Below are positions 1-6,401 of a stretch of DNA of 11,845 nucleotides, in pieces. The notes beneath the pieces are model-generated. The model worked only from the letters and a program-made list of their open reading frames with translations. It did no database searches and was not told where the DNA came from. This DNA comes from Bacillota bacterium. Lineage in GTDB: Bacteria > Bacillota > Clostridia > Oscillospirales > Acutalibacteraceae. Within the stretch, counting starts at the first letter, position 1; each line of letters starts with the position of its first letter. The stretch spans positions 1 to 11,845 of the forward strand of contig WQTL01000480.1 of NCBI GenBank assembly GCA_009786275.1, written 5' to 3'. The position numbers were made by a program, and so were the translations under genes.

Positions 1-826
1 GGGCATCGCCGAGCAGGGGATGTTCAGCATGGCGGCGGGCTTCGCCAAGGCGGGCTGCGTGCCCTTCGTGAGCACCTTCAGCGTGTTCGCGGCGCTGCGC
101 GCGGCCGACCAGGTCCACGCGGACATCTGCTACCAGAACACCAACGTGAAGATCATCGCCACCCACGGCGGCACGAGCTTCGGCCAGGCGGGCAGCACCC
201 ACCACGCCATCGTGGATTTCGCGGTGGAGCGCGCCTTCCCCAACATGACCCTCGTGTGCCCCGCCGACGGCATGGAGACCGTCAACGCCGTGCGCGCAGC
301 CTATGAGACCCCCGGCCCGTTCTATATCCGCATCAACCGCGGCTTTGACCGCGTGGTGTACGACACCACCGATTACGGTTTTCAATTGGGCAAGGCCCAG
401 GTGATGCGCGAGGGCACGGACATCACCGTCATCGCCGTGGGCAGCTGCGTGTTCCAGGCGATACAGGCGGCGGATTTCCTCAAGAACACCGACGGACTGA
501 GCGTGCGCGTGCTGAATATGCATACGCTCAAGCCCCTGGATGTGGAGGCCGTGCAGAAGGCCATCGCCGATACGCGCCGCATCATCACCGTGGAGGACCA
601 CAGCGTCATCGGGGGCCTGGGGGCTGCTGTCGCGGAGGTCATCGCCGACACCGGCAAGGGCTGCGCCTTCAAGCGCCTTGGCTGGCAGGACAGCTTTTCC
701 ACCATCGGCCTGCACGAGGACCTGATGAGCCTGGCGGAGATCGACTCCAACGGCATCATCGCCAATGTGCGCGCGGTGATGAAGAAGGACTTCGAGCTGG
801 ACGACAACTGGGACGACGAGGTATAA
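1..826 (+). CDS. Transketolase C-terminal subunit (partial, 5' end outside window)
   Basis: The frame is open from base 2, so the start lies to the left; 274 residues are visible. The first residues read GIAEQ, the transketolase motif whose Glu activates thiamine diphosphate. A pyrimidine-binding (Pyr) domain follows, with TFSVFAALRAADQ, ATHGGTSFGQAGSTHHA and PNMTLVCPADG. After about residue 130 comes the transketolase C-terminal domain, with VEDHSVIGGLG near residue 200. In Clostridia and archaea transketolase is often split into an N-terminal (ThDP diphosphate-binding) and a C-terminal gene, and this matches the second half, lacking about 50 residues. It would transfer two-carbon ketol units in the pentose phosphate pathway, acting with an N-terminal partner expected just upstream. 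The substrate could be a less common sugar phosphate; the visible part cannot decide. The stop is 16 bases before the next gene, so the two are probably co-transcribed. Confidence 0.9.
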   Translation, partial: GIAEQGMFSMAAGFAKAGCVPFVSTFSVFAALRAADQVHADICYQNTNVKIIATHGGTSFGQAGSTHHAIVDFAVERAFPNMTLVCPADGMETVNAVRAAYETPGPFYIRINRGFDRVVYDTTDYGFQLGKAQVMREGTDITVIAVGSCVFQAIQAADFLKNTDGLSVRVLNMHTLKPLDVEAVQKAIADTRRIITVEDHSVIGGLGAAVAEVIADTGKGCAFKRLGWQDSFSTIGLHEDLMSLAEIDSNGIIANVRAVMKKDFELDDNWDDEV

Positions 827-842
827 GGGGGGAGGTAATTTT

Positions 843-1646
843 ATGGACCAAGATACCCTGTACGCATATAAAATATTCCTCAACGCCGCGCTGCCCCTGG
901 TGAAGGTCATCGCCGGCGACGTGCCCGCCCTGGCCAAGAAGTTCGAGCAGGCGCACTGCATCTTCCAGGTGAGCGCCCTCAATCCCGACGCGCCCGCGGG
1001 TAAGGTCGCCACGCACTTCACCGTCAACAACGGCGAGTGGAAGGTCTGCACGGACTGCGTGTGCACCAACGCCATGGTGGAACTGCAATTCAAGAGCATT
1101 GACGCCTTCGTGGCCTTCTTCAAGGGCAAGATGAGCCCCGCCACCCTGCCGAAGATGATCGGCGCGGTGGAGCACCTGGGGATGTTCCTGGCCTTCATGC
1201 AGGTGCTGTTGAAGATGAGCGCGCTGCTGGGCGCCGCCAAGCCCCCCGAGGACGAGGCCACGAAAGCCCTGCTGGTCAAGTGTTTCTTCTACCTGCTGTC
1301 CAGCGGCATCAGCTGCCTGAACAAAACCGGCCACGAGGCCATCCACGGCTGGGCGCTGCAGAGCCCCGACCGCGTGTACTCCTGGGCCGTGAACGGCCAC
1401 CCCGAGGTGGCGGCCTATATCCGCGTCAAGGCGGGCAAAAGCCGCGCGGGCCGCGGGGAATACAGGCGCGCCATGCCCTTCTTCACCCTGCGCTTCGACA
1501 GCCTGGACAGCGCCCTGGGCATCCTGCTGGATACCGACGACATGATGGACGCCACCAAGGCCGGCCGCCTGATCATGGACGGCGCGCCGGAATTCGGGGC
1601 GCAGCTGGGCGACTTCATGCTGCGGGTGGCGGCATACGCGAAGTAG
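843..1646 (+). CDS. Protein with two SCP2-like halves, function unknown
   Basis: A 267-residue protein with a strong ribosome site (GGGGGGAGG, then a short A/T-rich spacer and ATG), 16 bases after the transketolase stop. I do not recognise a named family with certainty. Residues about 38-105 and 185-262 each look like a sterol-carrier-protein-2 (SCP2) type unit: a charged beta segment, then a phrase such as VELQFKSIDAFVAFFKGKM or FFTLRFDSLDSALGILLDT, then a helical stretch ending in a Gly-rich or hydrophobic segment. The second unit has the typical 'AGRLIMDGAPEFGAQL' ending. No signal peptide or obvious membrane helix is seen, though residues about 115-155 are hydrophobic. SCP2 folds bind lipids or hydrophobic ligands, or serve as accessory domains; binding here is inference. 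It sits last in the transketolase transcript, just before a terminator. Confidence 0.7.
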   Translation: MDQDTLYAYKIFLNAALPLVKVIAGDVPALAKKFEQAHCIFQVSALNPDAPAGKVATHFTVNNGEWKVCTDCVCTNAMVELQFKSIDAFVAFFKGKMSPATLPKMIGAVEHLGMFLAFMQVLLKMSALLGAAKPPEDEATKALLVKCFFYLLSSGISCLNKTGHEAIHGWALQSPDRVYSWAVNGHPEVAAYIRVKAGKSRAGRGEYRRAMPFFTLRFDSLDSALGILLDTDDMMDATKAGRLIMDGAPEFGAQLGDFMLRVAAYAK

Positions 1647-1668
1647 AGCGGCAATACAGACGCAAACG

Positions 1669-1701
1669 GCCCGCCAACTTGTGTGGCGGGCTGTGTTTTT
1701 T
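1669..1701 (+). terminator. Rho-independent terminator of the transketolase/SCP2-like transcript
   Basis: A perfect 8-bp stem GCCCGCCA / TGGCGGGC (1669-1676 with 1684-1691) encloses a 7-base loop. It is followed by TGTG and a run of six T (1696-1701). It lies 22 bases after the stop of the upstream gene. On the minus strand the same hairpin is followed only by CGTTTGCG, so it works best for the plus-strand transcript. It may weakly stop the converging XRE transcript. Confidence 0.85.
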
Positions 1702-1708
1702 GCTTGCT

Positions 1709-1737
1709 GTAGAGACGCACTGCCGTGCCTCTCTACA
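1709..1737. repeat. Short palindromic repeat, copy 1 (beside XRE gene)
   Basis: A hairpin with 12-base arms (1709-1720 with 1725-1736, one mismatch) around the loop TGCC. Bases 1712-1737 match 6539-6564 at 25 of 26 positions. It lies 12 bases beyond the stop of the minus-strand XRE gene. No T-run follows on either strand at the right distance, so it is not a standard terminator. It is better read as a dispersed REP- or MITE-like repeat. Confidence 0.75.
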
Positions 1738-1749
1738 AACATAGGCACT

Positions 1750-2085
1750 TTACTGAGGCCGCAGGGATTTTTTCAGGGCCTTCGCCATGCTGAGGATGAG
1801 CCCGGTCTCCTCGGCGGTGCAATCGGCCAGCAGGTTGGCGAACTCATTTTGCATGACCGGCTTCCCCTGCATCAGGCTGCCGCAAAGCAGCTCGTCCATC
1901 GAAAGCTCCAGTGCGTTCGCAATGCGCAGGATGGACTGGAAGGAAAATTTGGTTTTGCCGTTTTCAATACCACTCATGTGCTGAACAGATAGTTCTGTCA
2001 TTTCCGCCAATTTTTCTTGTGTGATTTTTAATCCCTTCCGCTGTTTCCGAATGCGGTTGCCTATATCAGCATAATTGATTTCCAT
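1750..2085 (-). CDS. XRE-family helix-turn-helix transcriptional regulator
   Basis: A 111-residue protein. The N-terminal 65 residues form a Cro/C1-type (HTH_3) domain: IGNRIRKQRKGLKITQEKLAE, then the recognition-helix region LSVQHMSGIENGK, then ILRIANALELSMDELL. A short C-terminal tail (ANLLADCTAEETGLILSMAK) may mediate dimerisation. I chose ATG 2085 because GGAGGG lies 4-5 bases upstream; in-frame ATGs at 2100 and 2097 have no usable ribosome site. The gene diverges from the cysteine-rich gene at 2194, and the shared 108-bp spacer holds a promoter and an inverted repeat, so autoregulation and control of that gene are likely (inference). The region is more AT-rich than its neighbours, which would fit acquisition by transfer. 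A hairpin repeat lies just past its stop. Confidence 0.88.
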   Translation of the reverse strand: MEINYADIGNRIRKQRKGLKITQEKLAEMTELSVQHMSGIENGKTKFSFQSILRIANALELSMDELLCGSLMQGKPVMQNEFANLLADCTAEETGLILSMAKALKKSLRPQ

Positions 2086-2114
2086 AGAACCCTCCATCAC
2101 TCCGAATATTTATA

Positions 2115-2143
2115 TTGTAATCGAAGTATTTCTATGGTATAAT
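2115..2143 (+). promoter_or_regulatory. Sigma-A promoter of the cysteine-rich small gene
   Basis: A -35 box TTGTAA (2115-2120) and a perfect -10 box TATAAT (2138-2143) are separated by 17 bases, the ideal spacing. Transcription would begin near 2150, about 44 bases before the ATG at 2194. It is the clearest promoter in the window and lies between the divergent XRE gene and the cysteine-rich gene. Confidence 0.8.
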
Positions 2144-2163
2144 CAATTGATGCCAGATTATAC
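2137..2163. promoter_or_regulatory. Candidate operator overlapping the -10 box
   Basis: An inverted repeat GTATAATC (2137-2144) / GATTATAC (2156-2163) with an 11-base spacer covers the -10 box and transcription start of the plus-strand promoter. A dimeric XRE protein bound here would block that promoter. Assigning it to the adjacent XRE regulator is inference from position. Part of the symmetry comes from the -10 consensus itself, which lowers confidence. Confidence 0.4.
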
Positions 2164-2193
2164 GGAAATATACGGTGTTTTGGGGGATTATAT

Positions 2194-2382
2194 ATGGATT
2201 TCATCGCAATCGACAACGGTGAACTATCCCTTGTTCCCGGCAACAGCGGGGAGGATTGCCCCGGCAACCCGGAAGGCTGCGACGAATGCGATTACCTCAT
2301 ATGCTGCACAAATGCGAATGGCCTTTGCGACAAGTGCTTTGCGGCGCATGGGGAATGCGAAATCAACGCCCGGCGGTTTTGA
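2194..2382 (+). CDS. Cysteine-rich 62-residue protein, function unknown
   Basis: Supported as a real gene by a near-consensus promoter (2115-2143), a GGGGG ribosome site 7 bases before the ATG, and a terminator hairpin at its end. It has eight cysteines in residues 22-55, spaced C-x6-C-x2-C-x4-C-C-x6-C-x2-C-x6-C. The triad C-x6-C-x2-C therefore occurs twice (22/29/32 and 38/45/48). The rest is acidic and Gly/Asn-rich. There is no signal peptide or membrane helix. The spacing would suit a small zinc or Fe-S binding module, or a disulfide- or thioether-linked peptide. No modifying enzyme is visible nearby, so a RiPP precursor is only a possibility. I recognise no family. Confidence 0.65.
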   Translation: MDFIAIDNGELSLVPGNSGEDCPGNPEGCDECDYLICCTNANGLCDKCFAAHGECEINARRF

Positions 2383-2400
2383 GCCGCCGGGCTGTGTTTC
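2368..2400 (+). terminator. Terminator hairpin overlapping the stop of the cysteine-rich gene
   Basis: A perfect 9-bp stem GCCCGGCGG / CCGCCGGGC (2368-2376 with 2384-2392) has a 7-base loop holding the TGA stop (2380-2382). It is followed by TGTGTTTC. The layout mirrors the terminator at 1669-1701 (GGGCTGTGTTT), but the T-run is only three bases, so termination may be partial and allow read-through into the 35-codon ORF. Confidence 0.6.
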
Positions 2401-2469
2401 CAACCATTCCCGTTGGCCCCGCCTCCGCATGGGGCACAATAAAAAACAGAATGGGAAGGGGCGGTCATC

Positions 2470-2577
2470 GTGGACGATGAAAATCTTCGCAAGAAAGTGC
2501 GCTTCAAGGCGGTGCTCTGCGCCTGCCTGTGGGCGCTGTGCCTGTGCCTGGCGGTTTTTGCGGCCCTGCTGAAATAA
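2470..2577 (+). CDS. Putative 35-residue membrane miniprotein
   Basis: A short GTG-initiated frame with an AAGGGG ribosome site 8 bases upstream. The product begins MDDENLRKKVRFKAV, an acidic then basic head. It continues as one hydrophobic helix of about 20 residues (AVLCACLWALCLCL and onward) with four cysteines, and ends in LLK. A basic flank followed by one transmembrane span is typical of real small membrane proteins and unlikely in random GC-rich frames. The only possible start in the frame is this GTG, because a stop lies at 2440. It sits between a cysteine-rich gene and a signal peptidase gene on the same strand. Function unknown; without conservation data the call is moderate. Confidence 0.45.
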   Translation: MDDENLRKKVRFKAVLCACLWALCLCLAVFAALLK

Positions 2578-2620
2578 TTTCCGCAGCCGCAGAATGCAGC
2601 ACAATCCGCGCCGGGGGTGC

Positions 2621-2629
2621 TGTTATAAT
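2621..2629 (+). promoter_or_regulatory. Extended -10 promoter for the signal peptidase gene
   Basis: TGTTATAAT is a TGN-extended perfect -10 box. The -35 position (about 2601-2606, ACAATC) is poor, as is usual for extended -10 promoters. The start of transcription would be near 2636, leaving a leader of about 29 bases before the ATG at 2665. Confidence 0.55.
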
Positions 2630-2664
2630 TTAACACGTAAAATCGGACAAGCACAGGAGCCACC

Positions 2665-3195
2665 ATGCCCTACGCCAACCCCTGGGTGCTGCCCCTGCTG
2701 GAGGGCAACCCCTGGACGCTGCCGCCGCTGCCGGAGGGCTACGACCCGCCCCCTTGGCGGCCGCATTTGCCCAAGCTCACGCTGCGGCAAATCAACGCGC
2801 TGCTGAATCTGGCCCTCGCGTGCTGCGTGATCTTCCTCACGCTGGTGTTCCCCGTGCTGCTGTACCAAGGCGTCACGGGCTCCGACGCGGTGCTGGGCTG
2901 GCGCTTCGTGGTGGTCAGCAGCGGCTCCATGGAGCCGGAAATCTGCGACGGCGCGCTGCTGCTGGCAAAAGAAACCCCCTTCCGCCGCCTGGAGGAGGGG
3001 GATATCATCGTGTATGACTGCGGCGGCAGGCTGAACACCCACCGCATCATCGCCCTGGAGTACGGCACGGCCATCACCAAGGGCGACGCCGCCCTGCTGC
3101 CCGATTCCGTGCCCGTCACGCCCGAGATGTACCGCTGCGAGGTGCGCAAGGTGTACAACGGGTTCGCGTGGGTGACGAAGGCGCTGGCGGAGTGA
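2665..3195 (+). CDS. sipW: Signal peptidase I, SipW/S26B type
   Basis: A 176-residue membrane serine protease that would cleave signal peptides on the outer face of the cytoplasmic membrane. A Pro/Trp-rich cytoplasmic N-terminus (1-40) is followed by one transmembrane helix (about 46-68). The catalytic motif SSGSMEP holds the nucleophile Ser88. The family's second box appears as NTHRII with His126 where bacterial LepB has Lys, and a GDA motif supplies Asp141. The Ser/His/Asp pattern is that of SipW, archaeal and eukaryotic enzymes. SipW homologues usually have a second C-terminal membrane helix; here the protein ends without one. The start is supported by CAGGAG just upstream. In Bacillus, SipW processes biofilm matrix proteins; no such substrate is in the window. 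Residues 5-14 and 15-25 form a duplicated NPW-LP-EG unit. Confidence 0.88.
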   Translation: MPYANPWVLPLLEGNPWTLPPLPEGYDPPPWRPHLPKLTLRQINALLNLALACCVIFLTLVFPVLLYQGVTGSDAVLGWRFVVVSSGSMEPEICDGALLLAKETPFRRLEEGDIIVYDCGGRLNTHRIIALEYGTAITKGDAALLPDSVPVTPEMYRCEVRKVYNGFAWVTKALAE

Positions 3196-3198
3196 AGG

Positions 3199-4155
3199 CT
3201 ATAAGAGTGTCAGCGTCTGTCTGTCGGCGTCCAGCCTTGCGGGCGCGCCCACGGGCAGCGTGAGCATGGGCATGGCGTGGGAGCAGTCGAACTCCGCCAG
3301 GACGGGGAAATCGAACCGCCCGGCGATTTCGAGGAACACGTCGCCGTCCGTCAGGCCGGAGCCCTCGTCGTCTTGATCGATGTGCTTGCCGAAGAGCAGC
3401 CCGCCGATTTTATCGAACACGCCGCAGAGTTTCAGGTGCGAGAGCGAGCGCTCGGCGGTTTGGGTGTCCTTCTTGGTGTCCTCCAGCAGGAGGATGTCGC
3501 CCGGCCGGATTTCCGGCATGTAGGGGCTGCCCCAGATGCCGCTGAGGGTGTTCAGGTTGCAGGGGAGGAGGCAGCCCTCGGCCGCGCCGCCGCGCAGGGT
3601 GCGCAGCGCGTTTTTGCGCATGTGATACTTATGCTTCTCGTGGAAGTGGATGTTTTCGTCCGTCCATTCCGCCGGCGTGGGGAGCGTGAAGGGCCTCGGC
3701 GCGCCGGAGAGCACGGGCTCCATATAGGAGAACGCAAGCTCGTTGATGGGCGGCTTGTGCCAGAACATCGAAAACACCGGGCCGTAGTAGGTGGTCAGCC
3801 CGGTTTGGGCGTAGATGCCCAGCACCAGCGCGGTGATGTCCGAAAAGCCGATAATTTTTTTCGGGTGCGCGCGCAAAAAATTATAGTCGATATACGGCAG
3901 GATGGAGTTGCTCACGCAGCCGCCCGCAGAGGCCATGAGGCAGTCCACTTCCGGGTCGCGCAGCAGGGCGTTGAACTCCGCCGCGCGCTCGGCGATGCTG
4001 CCCGCACGCCAGGCCCGCTTCGCCCCCGTGCCGGAAAGCGCGCCCGGCTTCACATGCCAGCCCCGGGCTTCGAGAAAATCAATCGCGTAGCGGACCTGCT
4101 TTTCCTGCTGCGCCGTACCGCAAATGGAGGACGAAAATACGCCGATGGTGTGCAT
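3199..4155 (-). CDS. S66-family LD-carboxypeptidase / MccF-like peptidase
   Basis: A 318-residue protein, normal length for the family, which removes the terminal D-Ala from muropeptide tetrapeptides (LdcA) or cleaves microcin C-type conjugates (MccF). Visible features are ASAGGC (residues 75-80), the nucleophile Ser105 in IIGFSDITAL, the catalytic Glu225 in ILLLEDTKKD, and the catalytic His293 in CSHAMPMLTLPVGA. Together these are the Ser-Glu-His triad of S66. The long insert containing an HFHEKHKYH stretch (about 170-178) is more like the MccF branch, so peptidoglycan recycling versus detoxification is open. There is no signal peptide, so it is cytoplasmic. The start has AGGGGAG a few bases upstream and lies 14 bases after the truB stop, making it the last gene of the operon. 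Its stop is 3 bases from the converging sipW stop. Confidence 0.88.
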   Translation of the reverse strand: MHTIGVFSSSICGTAQQEKQVRYAIDFLEARGWHVKPGALSGTGAKRAWRAGSIAERAAEFNALLRDPEVDCLMASAGGCVSNSILPYIDYNFLRAHPKKIIGFSDITALVLGIYAQTGLTTYYGPVFSMFWHKPPINELAFSYMEPVLSGAPRPFTLPTPAEWTDENIHFHEKHKYHMRKNALRTLRGGAAEGCLLPCNLNTLSGIWGSPYMPEIRPGDILLLEDTKKDTQTAERSLSHLKLCGVFDKIGGLLFGKHIDQDDEGSGLTDGDVFLEIAGRFDFPVLAEFDCSHAMPMLTLPVGAPARLDADRQTLTLL

Positions 4156-4169
4156 GAGGCTCCCCTTTT

Positions 4170-5048
4170 CTACTCTACCAGCAGCCTTGCGACCGCCAAT
4201 TCCTGCCCCTGCACGCGGCCAAGGCCTAAGAATTTATCTTCGCAATAGACCCGATGCAGCTCGCCTTCTCCTAGCCCGTAAAGCCTTGCCAGGTCGAGCG
4301 CGCCGCCGTTGCGAAAGCGCACGGCCTGCGCCGGGGTGATTTCTATCGCCGGGTAGGCCGAAAGGGCGTCGTCCAGCATGACAAACCCGCGCGGATGGAA
4401 TCCGAAACTTTCGCACGTGCCTTTCCTCGGCACAAATTGCTCCAGCGTGACGCATTGCGAGAGCTCGAAGCCGTTGGCCTTCGTCCTTCTCAGGGAGCTC
4501 ATGCAGGCCCCGCAGCCAAGCAGCCTGCCCAGGTCGTCGATCAGGCTGCGGATATAGGTGCCAGCGGAGCACTCGACATAGATTTGTGTGTCATTCAGCA
4601 GCTCCAGCTTGTAGATTTCCACCGCGCGGGCCTCGCGCTCCACCTCGACGCCGCGCCGCGCCAGCTCGTAGAGCCGCTGGCCGCCCTGCGATTTCGCGGA
4701 GTACATCGGCGGCACCTGCATGATTTTGCCCCGAAATTGCCCCAGGGCCTGCTCGATATCCGCCCGGGTGACGTTTACGGGCCGCTCCTCCAAGACTGTG
4801 CCGGTGATGTCCAAGGTATCCGTGGTGACGCCCAGCTGCATCCCCGCGAGATAGGCCTTGTCGTGCGATGGCAGAAATTCCGCGAAGCGCGTGGCTCCGC
4901 CGAGCAAAATCGGCAGCACCCCGGTGGCCATGGGGTCCAGGGTGCCGGTGTGTCCGGCTTTTTTGATGCCTACTATTCTTCGCACGTAGGCGACGGCGCT
5001 GAAGGAGGTCATGTTTTCGGGTTTGTCGAGGAGGAGGAGGGCGCTCAT
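4170..5048 (-). CDS. truB: tRNA pseudouridine(55) synthase
   Basis: A 292-residue enzyme that converts U55 of the tRNA T-loop to pseudouridine. It starts MSALLLLDKPENMTSF, the typical TruB opening. The catalytic motif GHTGTLDPMATGVLP places Asp38 as nucleophile. Further family marks are the VPPMYSAKSQGGQRLYELAR segment and GTYIRSLIDDLGRLLGCGA. The C-terminal 60 residues or so form a PUA-like tail. ATG 5048 is chosen because AGGAGG lies 6 bases upstream and because the family normally starts here; an upstream in-frame extension would add 15 unrelated residues. The ATG overlaps the upstream gene's TGA (ATGA), indicating translational coupling. truB next to nrnA, rbfA and infB is conserved in Firmicutes; ribF, often next, is absent. 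Confidence 0.96.
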   Translation of the reverse strand: MSALLLLDKPENMTSFSAVAYVRRIVGIKKAGHTGTLDPMATGVLPILLGGATRFAEFLPSHDKAYLAGMQLGVTTDTLDITGTVLEERPVNVTRADIEQALGQFRGKIMQVPPMYSAKSQGGQRLYELARRGVEVEREARAVEIYKLELLNDTQIYVECSAGTYIRSLIDDLGRLLGCGACMSSLRRTKANGFELSQCVTLEQFVPRKGTCESFGFHPRGFVMLDDALSAYPAIEITPAQAVRFRNGGALDLARLYGLGEGELHRVYCEDKFLGLGRVQGQELAVARLLVE

Positions 5049-5416
5049 GCATTTCCTCCTGCTTTGGTTCCCTGATGGTACACCGCCCGCCAAACATCAC
5101 CGTTTCGTTGCCATACAGTAGCGCGGTGGGACTTGCGTCCGGTCCAATCGAAGAGCGTGTATGTCGCGAGGCAGGCCTCATCCGATAGGTAACGCACCGC
5201 ATAGCTGGAAAGCATCCAGGCCCCCGAGGGGGGATCGGCGGCGCGGCGCAAGAGAGTTTCTATCCCGTCGGCGCGGGTGCGCATCTTTCCGGATGTGCCA
5301 ACCTCGCGGAAATCTTCTGCCAGCAGGCCTTCGACGGTGTCTCCGGAAGTACCCGGCGCAGGGCAGATCAGCATCCGCTCGCGGGCTTCCAGGGTCTTGT
5401 GGAACACGTCATCCAT
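5045..5416 (-). CDS. NTF2-like protein (DUF4440/SnoaL-type)
   Basis: A 123-residue protein with the layout of an NTF2-fold domain: an N-terminal helix (DVFHKTLEARERML), then LLAEDFREVGTSGKMRTRADGI, then strands SSYAVRYLSDEACLATYTLF and HRATVWQRNGDVWRAVYHQGT, the usual ending of DUF4440 proteins. Such proteins bind small ligands or act as small enzymes; no specific activity can be given. ATG 5416 is preferred, since its A is also the last base of the nrnA stop (TAATG) and GGAGGGG lies 8 bases upstream. An ATG at 5422 sits too close to that ribosome site. The stop overlaps truB's ATG. It is thus wedged with full coupling between two conserved genes. Confidence 0.75.
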   Translation of the reverse strand: MDDVFHKTLEARERMLICPAPGTSGDTVEGLLAEDFREVGTSGKMRTRADGIETLLRRAADPPSGAWMLSSYAVRYLSDEACLATYTLFDWTGRKSHRATVWQRNGDVWRAVYHQGTKAGGNA

Positions 5417-6387
5417 TAGCATGTCCCCTCCAGCGCCTCCTCGACATACCCCACAATCGTCGCGATGGTCTCCTCCAGGGGCATATTGCTGGCCGCGCCG
5501 GCGGCCCGGGGGTGCCCACCGCCGCCCATGCGCGCCGCGATGGCTGAGGCGTCCACGGGGGCGTGGCTGCGTAGGGAGAGCTTGAAGCTGCCGTCCGGCT
5601 TTTCGCGGATGGCCACGCCCACCAGCACGCCCTCGATCTGCCGGGTGCGCGCCACGAGCTTGATGTACTCCTCGTCGTTGCTGCCGCTTTGGCGGAACAT
5701 CGCCTGGGTGACGGCCAACAGGGCCAGCCGCCCGCCGCAGTAGTACCGCAGGCCGTCGAAGGCCATGCGCTCCAGCGTGAGGTAGGTCTTGGTGTCGGTC
5801 TCGAAGAACGCGCGATCCAAGGGCTCGGTGGCGACGCCCAGGTCCATACAGTGGGCGGCCCAGCGGTGGCTGCGGGCGGTGGTGTTGGCATAGCGGAAGC
5901 AGCCGGTGTCCGTGCTGATCCCGGCGTAAATGCAGGCGGCCATGTGCGCGGTAAGCTCTAAGCCCATGGCGCCGATGAGATCGCCCGCCACCTCGGCGCA
6001 GGCGCTGGCTTCGGCGTCGATGAGGTTTTCGGCGGCGTAAAGGGTGTTGCTGCGGTGATGGTCGATGTTAAGCGCGACCCTGCCGCCGTAGATTTCCGCG
6101 AACCTGTCGCCCAGCAGGCTTTCGTCCGCCACGTCCACGGCGACGATCAGGGCGTCCCCGCGTTCGGTTTCGGCAAGCCCCCGGGGCATATAGGAGAACA
6201 TGGCGGGGCTCGGGTCCTCGCACTGCACGCGGACGTCCTTGCCCAGGGCGTACAGGGCGTGCGCCAGGGCGTAAGCGCTGCCCAGGGTGTCGCCGTCCGG
6301 GTGGTTGTGGGCCAAGATACGCACGGCGCCCGCGGAAAGCAGGCGGGCGGCGGCGGTGTTCAGGTCAATGAGCTGCACAGGTACCAT
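5416..6387 (-). CDS. nrnA: DHH-family nanoRNase / pAp phosphatase
   Basis: About 323 residues. NrnA degrades 2-5 nt RNA and removes the 3' phosphate from pAp. The four DHH motifs are visible: HNHPDGDT (27-33), VDVAD (84-88), IDHHRSN (108-114) and STDTG (158-162). These Asp/His residues bind the two metal ions. The DHHA1 domain ends in GGGGHPRAAGA (288-298). The start is uncertain. ATG 6387 fits family length but only a weak AAGG abuts it. A GTG three codons later (6378) has that AAGGA 8 bases upstream. The open frame extends to a TTG at 6450, but that part is translated from the palindromic repeat and is unlikely. It follows the conserved infB-rbfA order, but an XRE gene and about 180 bases of repeats separate it from rbfA. 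Confidence 0.92.
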   Translation of the reverse strand: MVPVQLIDLNTAAARLLSAGAVRILAHNHPDGDTLGSAYALAHALYALGKDVRVQCEDPSPAMFSYMPRGLAETERGDALIVAVDVADESLLGDRFAEIYGGRVALNIDHHRSNTLYAAENLIDAEASACAEVAGDLIGAMGLELTAHMAACIYAGISTDTGCFRYANTTARSHRWAAHCMDLGVATEPLDRAFFETDTKTYLTLERMAFDGLRYYCGGRLALLAVTQAMFRQSGSNDEEYIKLVARTRQIEGVLVGVAIREKPDGSFKLSLRSHAPVDASAIAARMGGGGHPRAAGAASNMPLEETIATIVGYVEEALEGTC

Positions 6388-6401
6388 CCTTGCTATTTTT
6401 A

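Noticed and set aside
756..1748. Minus-strand 330-codon open frame opposite the SCP2-like gene
   Set aside because: It has low-complexity His/Gln/Ala/Gly-rich composition typical of the antisense of GC-rich coding sequence, runs through a terminator, and lacks a ribosome site.
2075..2572. Plus-strand 165-codon frame covering the promoter, the cysteine-rich gene and the miniprotein
   Set aside because: It begins upstream of the only good promoter, has no ribosome site, runs through a terminator hairpin, and its sequence has no domain-like order. The 62-codon frame has better signals.
2597..2622. CAGCAC/GTGCTG hairpin before the sipW promoter as terminator or attenuator
   Set aside because: The stem is only 6 bp with a 14-base loop, and the A/T stretch after it is better explained as the extended -10 promoter.
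3277..4248. Plus-strand 323-codon open frame opposite the S66 peptidase
   Set aside because: It is antisense to a gene with clear catalytic motifs, and its composition (Arg, Gly, Ala, Val, His) is that of a shadow frame.
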